Shown here in pieces: positions 1-8,219 of a DNA stretch of 64,000 bases (within the stretch, counting starts at the first letter, position 1; each line of letters begins with the position of its first letter). The stretch lies in assembly GCF_965249985.1 (NCBI RefSeq), contig NZ_OZ252280.1. One strand, 5' to 3'. A program made the translations under genes and the position numbers. Under the pieces are notes generated by a model. It worked only from the letters and a program-made list of their open reading frames with translations, was not told where the DNA came from and did not search any database. Origin of the DNA: Algiphilus sp022763315 (lineage in GTDB: Bacteria; Pseudomonadota; Gammaproteobacteria; Nevskiales; Nevskiaceae).

Positions 1-650
1 GCTTCCACCACCGCCGTATCGTTGGCGTGCGGCGCCTCGGCCAGATTCTCCACCCAGCCTTTCACGACCGTCTCGGTTTTCTCCTCGCCCAGTCGCGTGA
101 TCATGGCGGCGACCAGGGACTGGTTGTAGACCTTCTTCGAGGTGCGCAGGCAGAGGCGGTCCTTCCACTGCGACTCGGCCAGTGCGGCATAGGTGGACAG
201 CGCTGCCGGGTCGACGCGCTCGGTGCTGTAGACCATGGTGCGGGCGCGCAGCGACAGCGCGGTCCAGCGCTCTTCGCTGTCGCGATATTTGGCCGGAATG
301 GCGTTGCGCACGATCTCGGAATCCATCGGCTGCAGCAGTCCGAGGTCGGCGGCGCGCCAGAGGTTGCCGGCGTCCACGGTCATGAGCAGATCGGCGGGGG
401 TGTGCTCTCCTTCGGCCTGGAGGCGCGCGATCAGGGCGCCGTCGGAGTCGGTGAGGTACTGGATCGTCTCGCCGGTCTCCGCTTCGTAGCGCTCGAACAG
501 CGGACGGATCAGCTGATCGTTGCGCGAGGAGTAGACCACCAGGGGTTTGGCATCACTGGATGCAGCATCGCCTTTGGGGGCGGCGTCCTCGGTCTGCGAG
601 GAGCAGGCGGCAAGCAGTGCCGCGGCGAACAGAAGGGAGAGGCTGCGCAT
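1..650 (-). CDS. Iron(III)-type ABC transporter substrate-binding lipoprotein, partial (C-terminus outside window)
   Basis: This is the N-terminal about 216 residues of a periplasmic solute-binding protein of the FbpA/FutA type, which captures ferric iron for an ABC importer. The ATG at 650 begins a short lipoprotein signal ending in the lipobox LLAAC, so the mature protein is probably lipid-anchored. The mature part opens with the strand LVVYSSRNDQL, followed by a region typical of the family (LLMTVDAGNLWRAADLGLL). The frame runs off the left edge without a stop. A Fur-box-like sequence lies 18-36 bases upstream and fits iron control. Ferric iron as ligand is inferred from family resemblance; another metal or small anion is possible. 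Confidence 0.82.
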   Translation of the reverse strand, partial: MRSLSLLFAAALLAACSSQTEDAAPKGDAASSDAKPLVVYSSRNDQLIRPLFERYEAETGETIQYLTDSDGALIARLQAEGEHTPADLLMTVDAGNLWRAADLGLLQPMDSEIVRNAIPAKYRDSEERWTALSLRARTMVYSTERVDPAALSTYAALAESQWKDRLCLRTSKKVYNQSLVAAMITRLGEEKTETVVKGWVENLAEAPHANDTAVVE

Positions 651-667
651 CGAGAGAGACCAGAAAT

Positions 668-686
668 AGGAACTGTTCTCATTATG
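668..686 (-). promoter_or_regulatory. Candidate Fur box upstream of the iron-binding lipoprotein
   Basis: Read on the minus strand, the 19 bases CATAATGAGAACAGTTCCT match the classical Fur consensus at 11 of 19 positions, best in the left half. The site sits just upstream of the iron-type binding protein. The right half is weak, so this is a candidate only. Confidence 0.4.
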
Positions 687-732
687 ACGAGGCGCTGCCC
701 TCCCGTCCACTTGGTTCGCGATGTGCCGGGCC

Positions 733-1578
733 TCAGCCGAGCTTGAGCGCGTCCAGCAAGTTCTTGGTGGGGTTGGCCTGGTTCAGGGTGTAGAAGTGAA
801 TCGACGGCACCTTGCGGTCGAGCAGCTTCTGGCACAGCTTGGTGACGACATCGTGCCCGTAGGCGCGCAGGGCGTCGTTGTCGTCCTTGTAGCGCTCCAT
901 CCCGTAGTACAGCCAGCGCGGGACATCGGCGCCGCAGGCGCGCGAGAAGCGCACGATCTGCTCGAAGTTGACGATCGGCATGATGCCCGGAATGATCGGG
1001 ATGTCGATGTTCGCCTTCTGGCAGCGTTCCATAAAGTCGTCGAAGGCGTCGATATTAAAGAAGTACTGCGTAATGGCCGCGTCCGCGCCAGCATCGACCT
1101 TGCGCTTGAAGTTGGCAAAGTCGTCGTCGACGTTCTCGGCCTGCGGATGCATCTCGGGGTAGGCACCGACTTCGAGCTCGAAGTGGTCGCCGTGCTCCTG
1201 GCGGATGAACGTGACCAGTTCGTTGGCGTAGTGCAGATCGCCCGGCGCATCGCGGTGATGGGCCGTCGCGGGAAGATCGCCGCGCAGCGCGACGATGCGC
1301 TTGACGCCGGCTTCGCGATAGCGATTGAGCTGATCGCGGATGCGGTCGCGCGAGGAGCTGATGCAGCTCAGATGAGGCGCCGCTTCCTTGCCGGTGGTCT
1401 CCATCACCATCTGCACCGTTTCAAAGGTGCCTTCCTGGGTGGAGCCGCCCGCGCCAAAGGTCACGGAGAAATATTCGGGATTGCGTTCCGCCAGTGAGCT
1501 GACGGTTTTCTTGAGTTTTTCCGCGCCGGCATCCGTCTTGGGCGGAAATAATTCAAACGAGTAGGTGGTGTCTGGCAT
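733..1578 (-). CDS. metF: 5,10-methylenetetrahydrofolate reductase
   Basis: MetF reduces 5,10-methylene-THF to 5-methyl-THF with FAD, supplying the methyl group for methionine synthesis. The 281-residue product has the full family length. It begins TYSFELFPPKT, the conserved N-terminal strand carrying the catalytic Glu, and has the FGAGGST and RGD motifs of the FAD barrel. ITQYFFN and the proline-rich IPGIMPI further along are also typical. It is the third gene of a metK-ahcY-metF run, but a strong intrinsic terminator lies directly upstream of its ATG. It may therefore be expressed by read-through or by attenuation. Confidence 0.97.
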   Translation of the reverse strand: MPDTTYSFELFPPKTDAGAEKLKKTVSSLAERNPEYFSVTFGAGGSTQEGTFETVQMVMETTGKEAAPHLSCISSSRDRIRDQLNRYREAGVKRIVALRGDLPATAHHRDAPGDLHYANELVTFIRQEHGDHFELEVGAYPEMHPQAENVDDDFANFKRKVDAGADAAITQYFFNIDAFDDFMERCQKANIDIPIIPGIMPIVNFEQIVRFSRACGADVPRWLYYGMERYKDDNDALRAYGHDVVTKLCQKLLDRKVPSIHFYTLNQANPTKNLLDALKLG

Positions 1579-1587
1579 GGCTTATCC

Positions 1588-1624
1588 AAAAAAATGGGCG
1601 CGGCGCTGCGCGCGCCGCGCCCAT
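1588..1624 (-). terminator. Strong intrinsic terminator between ahcY and metF
   Basis: On the minus strand a GC-rich perfect inverted repeat (ATGGGCGCGGCGC with its complement, 5-base loop) is followed directly by seven T. It lies 10 bases before the metF start and downstream of the ahcY stop. A second small hairpin (GTTCA / TGAAC) precedes it. It ends ahcY transcripts or tunes metF. Confidence 0.85.
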
Positions 1625-1650
1625 GTTCAACAAGGTGAACGCTGACCGCT

Positions 1651-3090
1651 TTAGTAGCGGTAGTGCTCCGGCTTGTACGGGCCGTCGACCGGCACGCCGA
1701 TGTAGTCGGCCTGTGCCTGCGACAGCTTGGTCAGCTTCACGCCGATCTGGCCGAGGTGCAGCGCGGCAACCTCTTCGTCCAGCTTCTTCGGCAGGCGGTA
1801 GACCGTCTTCTCGTACTTGTCCTTGTTGTTCCAGAGCTCGATCTGGGCGAGAGTCTGGTTCGAGAAGGAGTTCGACATAACGTAGGCCGGGTGACCGTTG
1901 GCGCAGCCAAGGTTGATCAGGCGGCCTTCAGCCAGCAGGTACATCACGCGGCCATCCGGGAAGGTGTAGCGGTCGACCTGCGGCTTGACCGTTTCACGCT
2001 TGATGTCGCTGGCAGCGTTCAGCGCATCGACCTGGATCTCGTTGTCGAAGTGGCCGATATTGCAGACCAGCGCGTTGTTCTTCATCTTGCGCATGTGGTC
2101 CAGCGTGATGACGTCGAAGTTGCCGGTGGTGGTGACGTAGATGTCACCCTCGTGCAGCACGTCTTCAACCGTCTTCACCTCGAAGCCTTCCATCGCCGCC
2201 TGCAGGGCATTGATGGGGTCGATTTCGGTGACGATCACGCGGGCGCCGAGGCCGCGCAGCGAGTGGGCCGAGCCCTTGCCGACGTCGCCATAACCGCAGA
2301 CCACGGCAACCTTGCCGGCGATCATGAGGTCGGTGGCGCGCTTGATGCCGTCGGCCAGCGACTCGCGGCAACCATAGAGGTTGTCGAACTTCGACTTGGT
2401 GACCGAGTCGTTGACGTTGATGCAAGGCACCAGCAGCTCACCCGACTGGGCCAGCTGATACAGGCGATGCACGCCCGTGGTGGTTTCCTCGGAGATACCG
2501 CGCAGACCTTCGGCGACCTTCTTCCAGAAGCCAGGACGCTCGTCACGCGTGCGACGCAGGATGGCCTTCACGCACTTCTCTTCCTCGTTGCCGCCTTCGC
2601 TGTCGCACCAGGTGTCGCCATTCTCCATGGCCACGCCCTTGTGGATCAGCAGGGTGGCGTCGCCGCCGTCGTCGACGATCAGCTGCGGACCTTCCTGACC
2701 CGGGTGGGTCAACGCGTCCAGCGTGCACTCCCAGTATTCCATCAGTGTCTCGCCCTTCCAGGCGAAGACCGGAATACCGGCAGCGGCGATGGCCGCGGCA
2801 GCGTCATCGGTGGTGGAGAAGATGTTGCACGAGGCCCAGCGCACGCTGGCGCCCAGCTTGGCCAGGGTCTCGATCAGGACCGCAGTCTCCTTGGTCATGT
2901 GGAGGCTGCCGGTCACGCGCACGCCGTCGAGCGGCTTCTGCGGCGCGTACTTCTCGCGGATCGACATCAGGCCCGGCATTTCCTCTTCGGCCATGCGGAT
3001 GCGCTGGCGACCGAGGTCGGCGAGGCCGATGTCGGCTACCTTGTAGTCGGTGAACTGTTCCTTGTTCACGGGGGATACGGATGCGTTCAT
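1651..3090 (-). CDS. ahcY: S-adenosylhomocysteine hydrolase
   Basis: AhcY splits S-adenosylhomocysteine into adenosine and homocysteine, removing the inhibitor made by every SAM-dependent methyltransferase. The product is 479 residues, the length of the long bacterial/eukaryotic class. Recognisable parts are the substrate-binding SLHMTKETAVL, the NAD-binding GYGDVGKGSA, and the C-terminal KLDEEVAALHLGQIGVKLT followed by the ending PYKPEHYRY. An AGGAG ribosome-binding site precedes the ATG. The gene follows metK by only 30 bases, so the two are almost certainly co-transcribed. Confidence 0.98.
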   Translation of the reverse strand: MNASVSPVNKEQFTDYKVADIGLADLGRQRIRMAEEEMPGLMSIREKYAPQKPLDGVRVTGSLHMTKETAVLIETLAKLGASVRWASCNIFSTTDDAAAAIAAAGIPVFAWKGETLMEYWECTLDALTHPGQEGPQLIVDDGGDATLLIHKGVAMENGDTWCDSEGGNEEEKCVKAILRRTRDERPGFWKKVAEGLRGISEETTTGVHRLYQLAQSGELLVPCINVNDSVTKSKFDNLYGCRESLADGIKRATDLMIAGKVAVVCGYGDVGKGSAHSLRGLGARVIVTEIDPINALQAAMEGFEVKTVEDVLHEGDIYVTTTGNFDVITLDHMRKMKNNALVCNIGHFDNEIQVDALNAASDIKRETVKPQVDRYTFPDGRVMYLLAEGRLINLGCANGHPAYVMSNSFSNQTLAQIELWNNKDKYEKTVYRLPKKLDEEVAALHLGQIGVKLTKLSQAQADYIGVPVDGPYKPEHYRY

Positions 3091-3120
3091 AACGTCACTC
3101 CTATTGGGTGATATTGGGGA

Positions 3121-4344
3121 TCAAAGGCCGGCTGCGGCACGCAGCGCTTCTGCCTTGTCCGTGCGCTCCCAGGGGAAGCTGTTGAAGGTCGTCGTCTTTT
3201 CGACTTCCTTGCCGTTTTCGATGACCGTGTACTTGTAGGTCTCCTGCTTCGATTCGCGACCGAAGTGCCCGTAGGATGCAGTGGCCTGATACATGGGGTG
3301 CAACAGGTCGAGCATGCGTTGAATGGCATACGGGCGGAGATCGAAGTGCTCGCGCACCAGCTGTTCGATCTTCTGTTCGTCGATCTTGCCGGTGCCAAAA
3401 GTGGTCACGAACACGGAGGTCGGTTCGGCCACACCGATGGCGTAGCTGATCTGAATTTCGCACTTCGAGGCCAGACCGGCGGCCACGATGTTCTTGGCCA
3501 CATAGCGGCCGGCGTAGGCGGCCGAACGGTCCACCTTGGACGGATCCTTGCCCGAGAAGGCGCCGCCGCCGTGGCGTGCCATGCCGCCGTAGGTGTCCAC
3601 GATGATCTTGCGGCCGGTCAGGCCACAGTCGCCCACCGGGCCACCGATCACGAAGTTGCCGGTCGGGTTGATGTGGATCTTGGTGTCGCTCTTGATCCAG
3701 TCGGCAGGCAGCACGGCCTTGACGATCTTCTCCATGACCGCTTCCTTCAGGTCCTTCTGGGAGATGTCCGGATCGTGCTGGGTCGACAGGACGATGGCGT
3801 CGATGCCCGAGGGCTTGCCGTCGACATAACGGATGCTGACCTGCGACTTGGCATCGGGACGCAGCCAGCCGAGCTCGCCCGACTTGCGCAGTTCCGCCTG
3901 CTTCTCGACCATGCGGTGCGAGAACTGGATCGGCGCCGGCATCAGTTCCGGCGTCTCGTCGCAGGCGTAGCCGAACATCAGGCCCTGGTCGCCTGCGCCC
4001 TGGTCTTCCGGCTTGGCGCGGTCAACGCCCTGGGCGATGTCCGGGCTCTGCTTGCCGAGACCGTTGAGGACACCACAGGTGGTGCCGTCGAAACCGACCG
4101 CCGACGAGGTGTAGCCGATGCCATTGATGACTTCGCGCACCAGCTCTTCGAAATCGACGGTGGCCGTGGTCGTGACCTCGCCTGCCAGCATGGCAATACC
4201 GGTCTTGACCAGCGACTCACACGCAATACGGGCGTGCGGGTCCTGCGCGAGGATGGCGTCCACCACCGCGTCAGAAATCTGATCCGCCATTTTGTCGGGA
4301 TGGCCTTCGGAGACGGACTCCGAGGTGAATAGATACTCTGTCAC
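3121..4344 (-). CDS. metK: S-adenosylmethionine synthetase
   Basis: MetK makes SAM from methionine and ATP. I chose the GTG at 4344 because the protein then starts TEYLFTSESVSEGHPDK, exactly the family N-terminus, and because AGGAG lies 8 bases upstream. An ATG further upstream would add 35 residues unlike the family. The product is about 407 residues. ATP- and Mg-binding motifs are intact, including GHPDKMADQISD, GDQGLMFGYA and GGGAFSGKDPSKVDRS. It heads the metK-ahcY-metF group. An inverted repeat (4365-4382) in the leader is a candidate operator. Confidence 0.97.
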   Translation of the reverse strand: MTEYLFTSESVSEGHPDKMADQISDAVVDAILAQDPHARIACESLVKTGIAMLAGEVTTTATVDFEELVREVINGIGYTSSAVGFDGTTCGVLNGLGKQSPDIAQGVDRAKPEDQGAGDQGLMFGYACDETPELMPAPIQFSHRMVEKQAELRKSGELGWLRPDAKSQVSIRYVDGKPSGIDAIVLSTQHDPDISQKDLKEAVMEKIVKAVLPADWIKSDTKIHINPTGNFVIGGPVGDCGLTGRKIIVDTYGGMARHGGGAFSGKDPSKVDRSAAYAGRYVAKNIVAAGLASKCEIQISYAIGVAEPTSVFVTTFGTGKIDEQKIEQLVREHFDLRPYAIQRMLDLLHPMYQATASYGHFGRESKQETYKYTVIENGKEVEKTTTFNSFPWERTDKAEALRAAAGL

Positions 4345-4364
4345 TCCACTTCTCCTGCAGTTTT

Positions 4365-4389
4365 CGCTTATGCGGATAAGCGGATATCC
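4365..4389. promoter_or_regulatory. Inverted repeat in the metK / thioredoxin-like divergent promoter region
   Basis: CGCTTAT-GCGG-ATAAGCG (4365-4382) is a perfect 7+4+7 inverted repeat, followed by the palindrome GGATATCC. GCGGATA also occurs twice as a direct repeat. The site lies 21 bases upstream of the metK start. SAM-cycle genes in proteobacteria are often controlled by dedicated repressors (SahR, SamR), but I cannot match this to a known motif. Confidence 0.4.
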
Positions 4390-4469
4390 TAACGCATCCG
4401 CACACTGTATTGCCAACCCGCGGCGCGATAGACTCCCCCGTAAACCCATCCGCCTTGGAGGATCCGTCT

Positions 4470-5033
4470 ATGGCCCTGACGCCATCGTCGATGTTGCCGC
4501 TGGGGACGAAAGCGCCCGATTTCGCGCTTCCAGAGCCTTTGAGCCAAAGCACCCGCACGCGCGACGAACTCACCGGCGACGGGGGCCTGCTGGTCATGTT
4601 CATCTGTAATCATTGCCCCTATGTGAAGCACATCCGCGACGAGCTGATTCGGCTCGGACGCGATGCCGCAGCGCAGGGCGTGGGTGTGGTCGCGGTCTCG
4701 GCGAACGACGCCGAGCATTACCCCGACGACGCGCCCGAGAAGATGGCCGAGGAGGCCCGGCGCTACGGCTATCCCTTTCCGTATTTATATGATGCGGATC
4801 AGTCGGTGGCGCGCGCCTATCAGGCGGCCTGCACCCCGGATTTCTTTCTGTTCGACGCCGCCCACGCCCTTTATTACCGCGGGCGCCTGGATGGCGCGAC
4901 GCCGGGCAACGACGAGGCCAACGATGGCCGCGATCTGCGTGCTGCGCTAACGGCCATGCTCGGAGGCAAGGCCCCGCCCGAGCCGCAACAGCCGAGCATG
5001 GGCTGCAACATCAAATGGCGCGCCGTCGCGTGA
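4470..5033 (+). CDS. Thioredoxin-fold protein (AhpC/TSA, redoxin family)
   Basis: This is a 187-residue cytoplasmic redoxin-like protein. The ATG at 4470 is preceded by GGAGG at the right spacing. Its N-terminus (LGTKAPDFALPEPLS) is the peroxiredoxin entry strand, and the active-site region reads FICNHCPYVKHI, a Cys-x2-Cys motif in NHCPYV context. This class is common in bacteria and annotated as thioredoxin family; the substrate is unknown. The C-terminal QQPSMGCNIKW is also a conserved family ending. No signal peptide is seen. It is transcribed divergently from metK. Confidence 0.88.
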   Translation: MALTPSSMLPLGTKAPDFALPEPLSQSTRTRDELTGDGGLLVMFICNHCPYVKHIRDELIRLGRDAAAQGVGVVAVSANDAEHYPDDAPEKMAEEARRYGYPFPYLYDADQSVARAYQAACTPDFFLFDAAHALYYRGRLDGATPGNDEANDGRDLRAALTAMLGGKAPPEPQQPSMGCNIKWRAVA

Positions 5034-5088
5034 CGCGCCTGTTCGCCCGCGCAGGCGACCCAAGGCACCGCGATATCCACCGGACGCG

Positions 5089-6048
5089 ATGCTGATGGAT
5101 CCGGTCCAGCGGCTGATCAGCCGCCTGTATCGCACCGGCGTCGAACGCCCGGCCGAAGGCTTCCAGCACTGGGCGCTGCAGCAGCTCAAGGCAGTGGTGC
5201 CGCACGACGCCGCCGTCTGGGGCATGGGGCACGCCGGACGCGCGCGCTTTCACAACGTCAAGGTGATCGGCGTGGATGCTGGCTACTCGCGCGCCCTGGA
5301 ACGCTGGGTGGAGCACAACCCGATCTACCCGCGACTTGCCGCGAGCCAAGGCGTGCCCGTCGATATGCGCGATGTGCTCGACGATGACGCCTTCTACCGC
5401 AGCAAGCTGTACCGGAAGTGTTTCCGCCCATACGGGATCGAACGTATTCTGAGCTCGGGCCACATGGATGCACGCTGCGGCCTGTACACACTGCTGTCGC
5501 TCTATCGCTTCGATCGCAACCATCCTTTCAGCGATGCCGACCGCGAGCGTTTCCGCACCGTGGCCTTTCACCTGGTGCACGCCTGCTCGCACAACTACTT
5601 CCTGCATATCTCGCGTCCAGCCTCGGAGCAGTCCCATCGGCCGGCAGCGGTTGCCGATGGCGAAGGCGTGCTGCACGAAGCCGAGCCCGACTTCATCGCC
5701 CTGCTCGCCAAGCATTTCCCCGATTGGGAAGGCATGCACCTTCCGGAGGCCCTGGCCCGTGAAATTGGCCGCGGGGGGCAATTCTCGGTGGATGCGCTGC
5801 GGGCATCGGTGGAGCCGCTATCGGACATCCACCTGTTGCGTATCTGGGAAGAAACCCCGCTCGACCGCCTCACCACGCGCGAGCGCGAAGTGGTAGAGGC
5901 GGTCAGTCGCGGCCTCTCCCATAAGGAAGCGGGGCGCGAGCTGGGCTTGGCGCCCACCACCGTATCCAGCCATCTGTATCGCGCCTACGCCAAGCTGGAA
6001 GTCAGCTCACGCAGCGCGCTGGCGCGCCTGGTGCACGGCTCCCAGTAA
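5089..6048 (+). CDS. LuxR-type helix-turn-helix transcriptional regulator
   Basis: This is a 319-residue transcription factor. The C-terminal about 65 residues form a LuxR/NarL-type HTH: LTTREREVVEAVSRGLSHKE, the turn GLAPTTVSSHL, then the recognition helix and YAKLEVSSRSAL. The N-terminal 240 residues have no receiver-domain Asp pattern and no AHL-receptor signature that I can recognise, so the signal is unknown. It stands alone between the redoxin gene and tkt, with no kinase nearby. A second ATG lies two codons downstream. Confidence 0.85.
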   Translation: MLMDPVQRLISRLYRTGVERPAEGFQHWALQQLKAVVPHDAAVWGMGHAGRARFHNVKVIGVDAGYSRALERWVEHNPIYPRLAASQGVPVDMRDVLDDDAFYRSKLYRKCFRPYGIERILSSGHMDARCGLYTLLSLYRFDRNHPFSDADRERFRTVAFHLVHACSHNYFLHISRPASEQSHRPAAVADGEGVLHEAEPDFIALLAKHFPDWEGMHLPEALAREIGRGGQFSVDALRASVEPLSDIHLLRIWEETPLDRLTTREREVVEAVSRGLSHKEAGRELGLAPTTVSSHLYRAYAKLEVSSRSALARLVHGSQ

Positions 6049-6153
6049 GCCGGTGCTTGCCGCCAGCCTACCGGGCAGGCGACAATATTCGACTGCACTC
6101 CTACGCAACGCGCGTCGCACTGTCCCACGTGCGACCCGGGGGACTTACGTCAA

Positions 6154-8154
6154 TTGAGCAGTCATCAGAACACAATGGCCAACGCCATCCGGGCGTTGTC
6201 GATGGATGCCGTTCAGGCAGCCAACTCCGGTCATCCGGGCATGCCCATGGGCATGGCGGACATTGCGACGGTGCTGTGGCGCGACTTCCTGCGCCATAAC
6301 CCAGAGGATCCGCACTGGCCGGCGCGCGACCGCTTTGTCGTCTCCAACGGCCACGGCTCGATGCTGCTCTATGCCCTGTTGCATCTCAGCGGTTACGCAC
6401 TGTCGCTCGACGAACTGCGCAATTTCCGCCAGCTGCACTCCAAGACGCCGGGGCATCCCGAAAACGGCATTACACCGGGGGTCGAAACCACCACCGGTCC
6501 GCTGGGTCAGGGCCTCGCCAATGCGGTGGGCATGGCGCTGGCGGAGTTCATGCTGGCGCGGCGCTTCAACCACGGCTCACACCGTGTCGTTGACCACTAC
6601 ACCTATTGCTTCATCGGCGACGGCTGTCTCATGGAAGGTATCTCCCATGAAGCCTGTTCGCTGGCCGGCTCCTTCGGGCTCGACAAACTGATCGTCTTCT
6701 ACGACGACAATGGCATTTCCATCGACGGCGAATGCGCCGACTGGTTCGGCGACGACACGGTGGGGCGCTTCGAGGCCTACGGCTGGCGCGTCATCCGCAA
6801 TGTCGACGGGCACAGCCAGGCGGAAGTGCAGGCGGCCATCGAGAACGCACGCGAGGGCACCGGCCAGCCCACGCTGATCCAGTGCAAAACCATCATCGGC
6901 TGGGGCGCGCCCAATCGTCAGGGCACCGCCAAGGCGCACGGCGAGCCGCTCGGCGACGAGGAAATCCAAGCCGCGCGCACCGAGCTGGGCTGGACGCACG
7001 GTCCCTTTGAAATCCCGGATGACGTCTACGCCGCCTGGGATGCGCGCGAAGCCGGCGCACAACGCCAGAGAGAGTGGCAGGCGGCCTTCGAGGCCTACCG
7101 CCGCGAACATCCGGAGGACGCTGCCGAGTTCGAAAGACGCATGCAGGGCGCGCTGCCGGACCACTGGGCGGCGCTGGTCGAACAGTTGGTGGAGACCGGA
7201 CTGGCTGCCGACAAGCCGCTGGCGACGCGCAAGGCGTCGAATGCCATCCTTGATGTGCTCGGCCCGCAGATGCCGGAGCTGCTGGGCGGGTCAGCGGACC
7301 TGACGCCGTCCAACGGCACGCAGTGGAAAGGCTCGAGCGCACTGCGCCCGACCGACCCGGACGGCAACTACATCCACTACGGTGTGCGCGAATTCGGCAT
7401 GAGCGCCATGATGAATGGCATGGCGCTGCACGGCGGGTTCATCCCCTACGGCGGGACCTTCCTGACCTTCTCCGACTATGCGCGCAACGCCGTGCGCATG
7501 GCGGCGCTGATGCGTCAGCGCAGCATCTTCGTCTACACCCACGACTCCATCGGCTTGGGCGAGGACGGCCCGACCCATCAGGCGGTCGAGCACACCGCGG
7601 CGCTGCGGCTGATCCCGCAGCTCGATGTCTGGCGGCCTGCCGATCTGCTGGAGTCGACGGTGGCGTGGCAATCGGCCATCGAGCGCGCCGATGGCCCGAG
7701 CGCGCTGCTGTTCACGCGCCAGAACGTCGATCCGCTGCCGCATGATGCAGACCAGGTCGAGGCGGTCCGTCGCGGCGGCTACATTGCGCACGAGCCGGAA
7801 GGCGAACCCGAGGGGCTGATCATCGCGACCGGCTCGGAAGTGCCCCTGGCGTTGGGCGCCGCCAAGATGCTGGCCGAGGAAGGTCGCGCCATCCGCGTTG
7901 TCTCCATGCCCTGCGTGGAGCGCTTCATGGCGCAGGATGCCGACTACCGCGAGCAGGTTCTGCCCGCCGCGATCCGTAGCCGTCTGGCTGTGGAAGCCGG
8001 GATATCACACTACTGGCGTGGCTTTGTCGGCCTTGACGGTGACGTGCTGGGCGTAGACCGCTTCGGCGAATCCGCACCCGCCAGCGAAGTATTCGCTTTG
8101 TTCGGTTTCGACGTGGACACCGTGGCGCAGCGCATGCGTGCGCTGCTCGGCTAG
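6154..8154 (+). CDS. tkt: Transketolase
   Basis: Transketolase moves two-carbon ketol units between sugar phosphates using thiamine diphosphate and links the pentose phosphate pathway to glycolysis. The 666-residue product is full length. It has the ThDP motif (FIGDGCLMEGISHE to the DDNGISIDG stretch), the conserved GHPGMPMGMADIA, and the transketolase motif region FTHDSIGLGEDGPTHQ-like (YTHDSIGLGEDGPTHQAVEH). The start is a TTG that yields MSSHQNTMANAIRALS, closely resembling the Escherichia coli TktA N-terminus; an ATG seven codons later is the alternative. It begins a tkt-gap-pgk run. Confidence 0.97.
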   Translation: MSSHQNTMANAIRALSMDAVQAANSGHPGMPMGMADIATVLWRDFLRHNPEDPHWPARDRFVVSNGHGSMLLYALLHLSGYALSLDELRNFRQLHSKTPGHPENGITPGVETTTGPLGQGLANAVGMALAEFMLARRFNHGSHRVVDHYTYCFIGDGCLMEGISHEACSLAGSFGLDKLIVFYDDNGISIDGECADWFGDDTVGRFEAYGWRVIRNVDGHSQAEVQAAIENAREGTGQPTLIQCKTIIGWGAPNRQGTAKAHGEPLGDEEIQAARTELGWTHGPFEIPDDVYAAWDAREAGAQRQREWQAAFEAYRREHPEDAAEFERRMQGALPDHWAALVEQLVETGLAADKPLATRKASNAILDVLGPQMPELLGGSADLTPSNGTQWKGSSALRPTDPDGNYIHYGVREFGMSAMMNGMALHGGFIPYGGTFLTFSDYARNAVRMAALMRQRSIFVYTHDSIGLGEDGPTHQAVEHTAALRLIPQLDVWRPADLLESTVAWQSAIERADGPSALLFTRQNVDPLPHDADQVEAVRRGGYIAHEPEGEPEGLIIATGSEVPLALGAAKMLAEEGRAIRVVSMPCVERFMAQDADYREQVLPAAIRSRLAVEAGISHYWRGFVGLDGDVLGVDRFGESAPASEVFALFGFDVDTVAQRMRALLG

Positions 8155-8219
8155 ACACGCGACATCACCATCCATCCGCGCGTCGGTGCCGATGACGCGC
8201 CACAACACGGGGAAGATTC

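Noticed and set aside
1663..3111. Long open frame antisense to ahcY.
   Set aside because: It is an antisense shadow in high-GC coding DNA; the ahcY reading is unequivocal.
3091..3120. Possible SAH riboswitch before ahcY.
   Set aside because: The metK-ahcY gap is only 30 bases and contains little but the ribosome-binding site.
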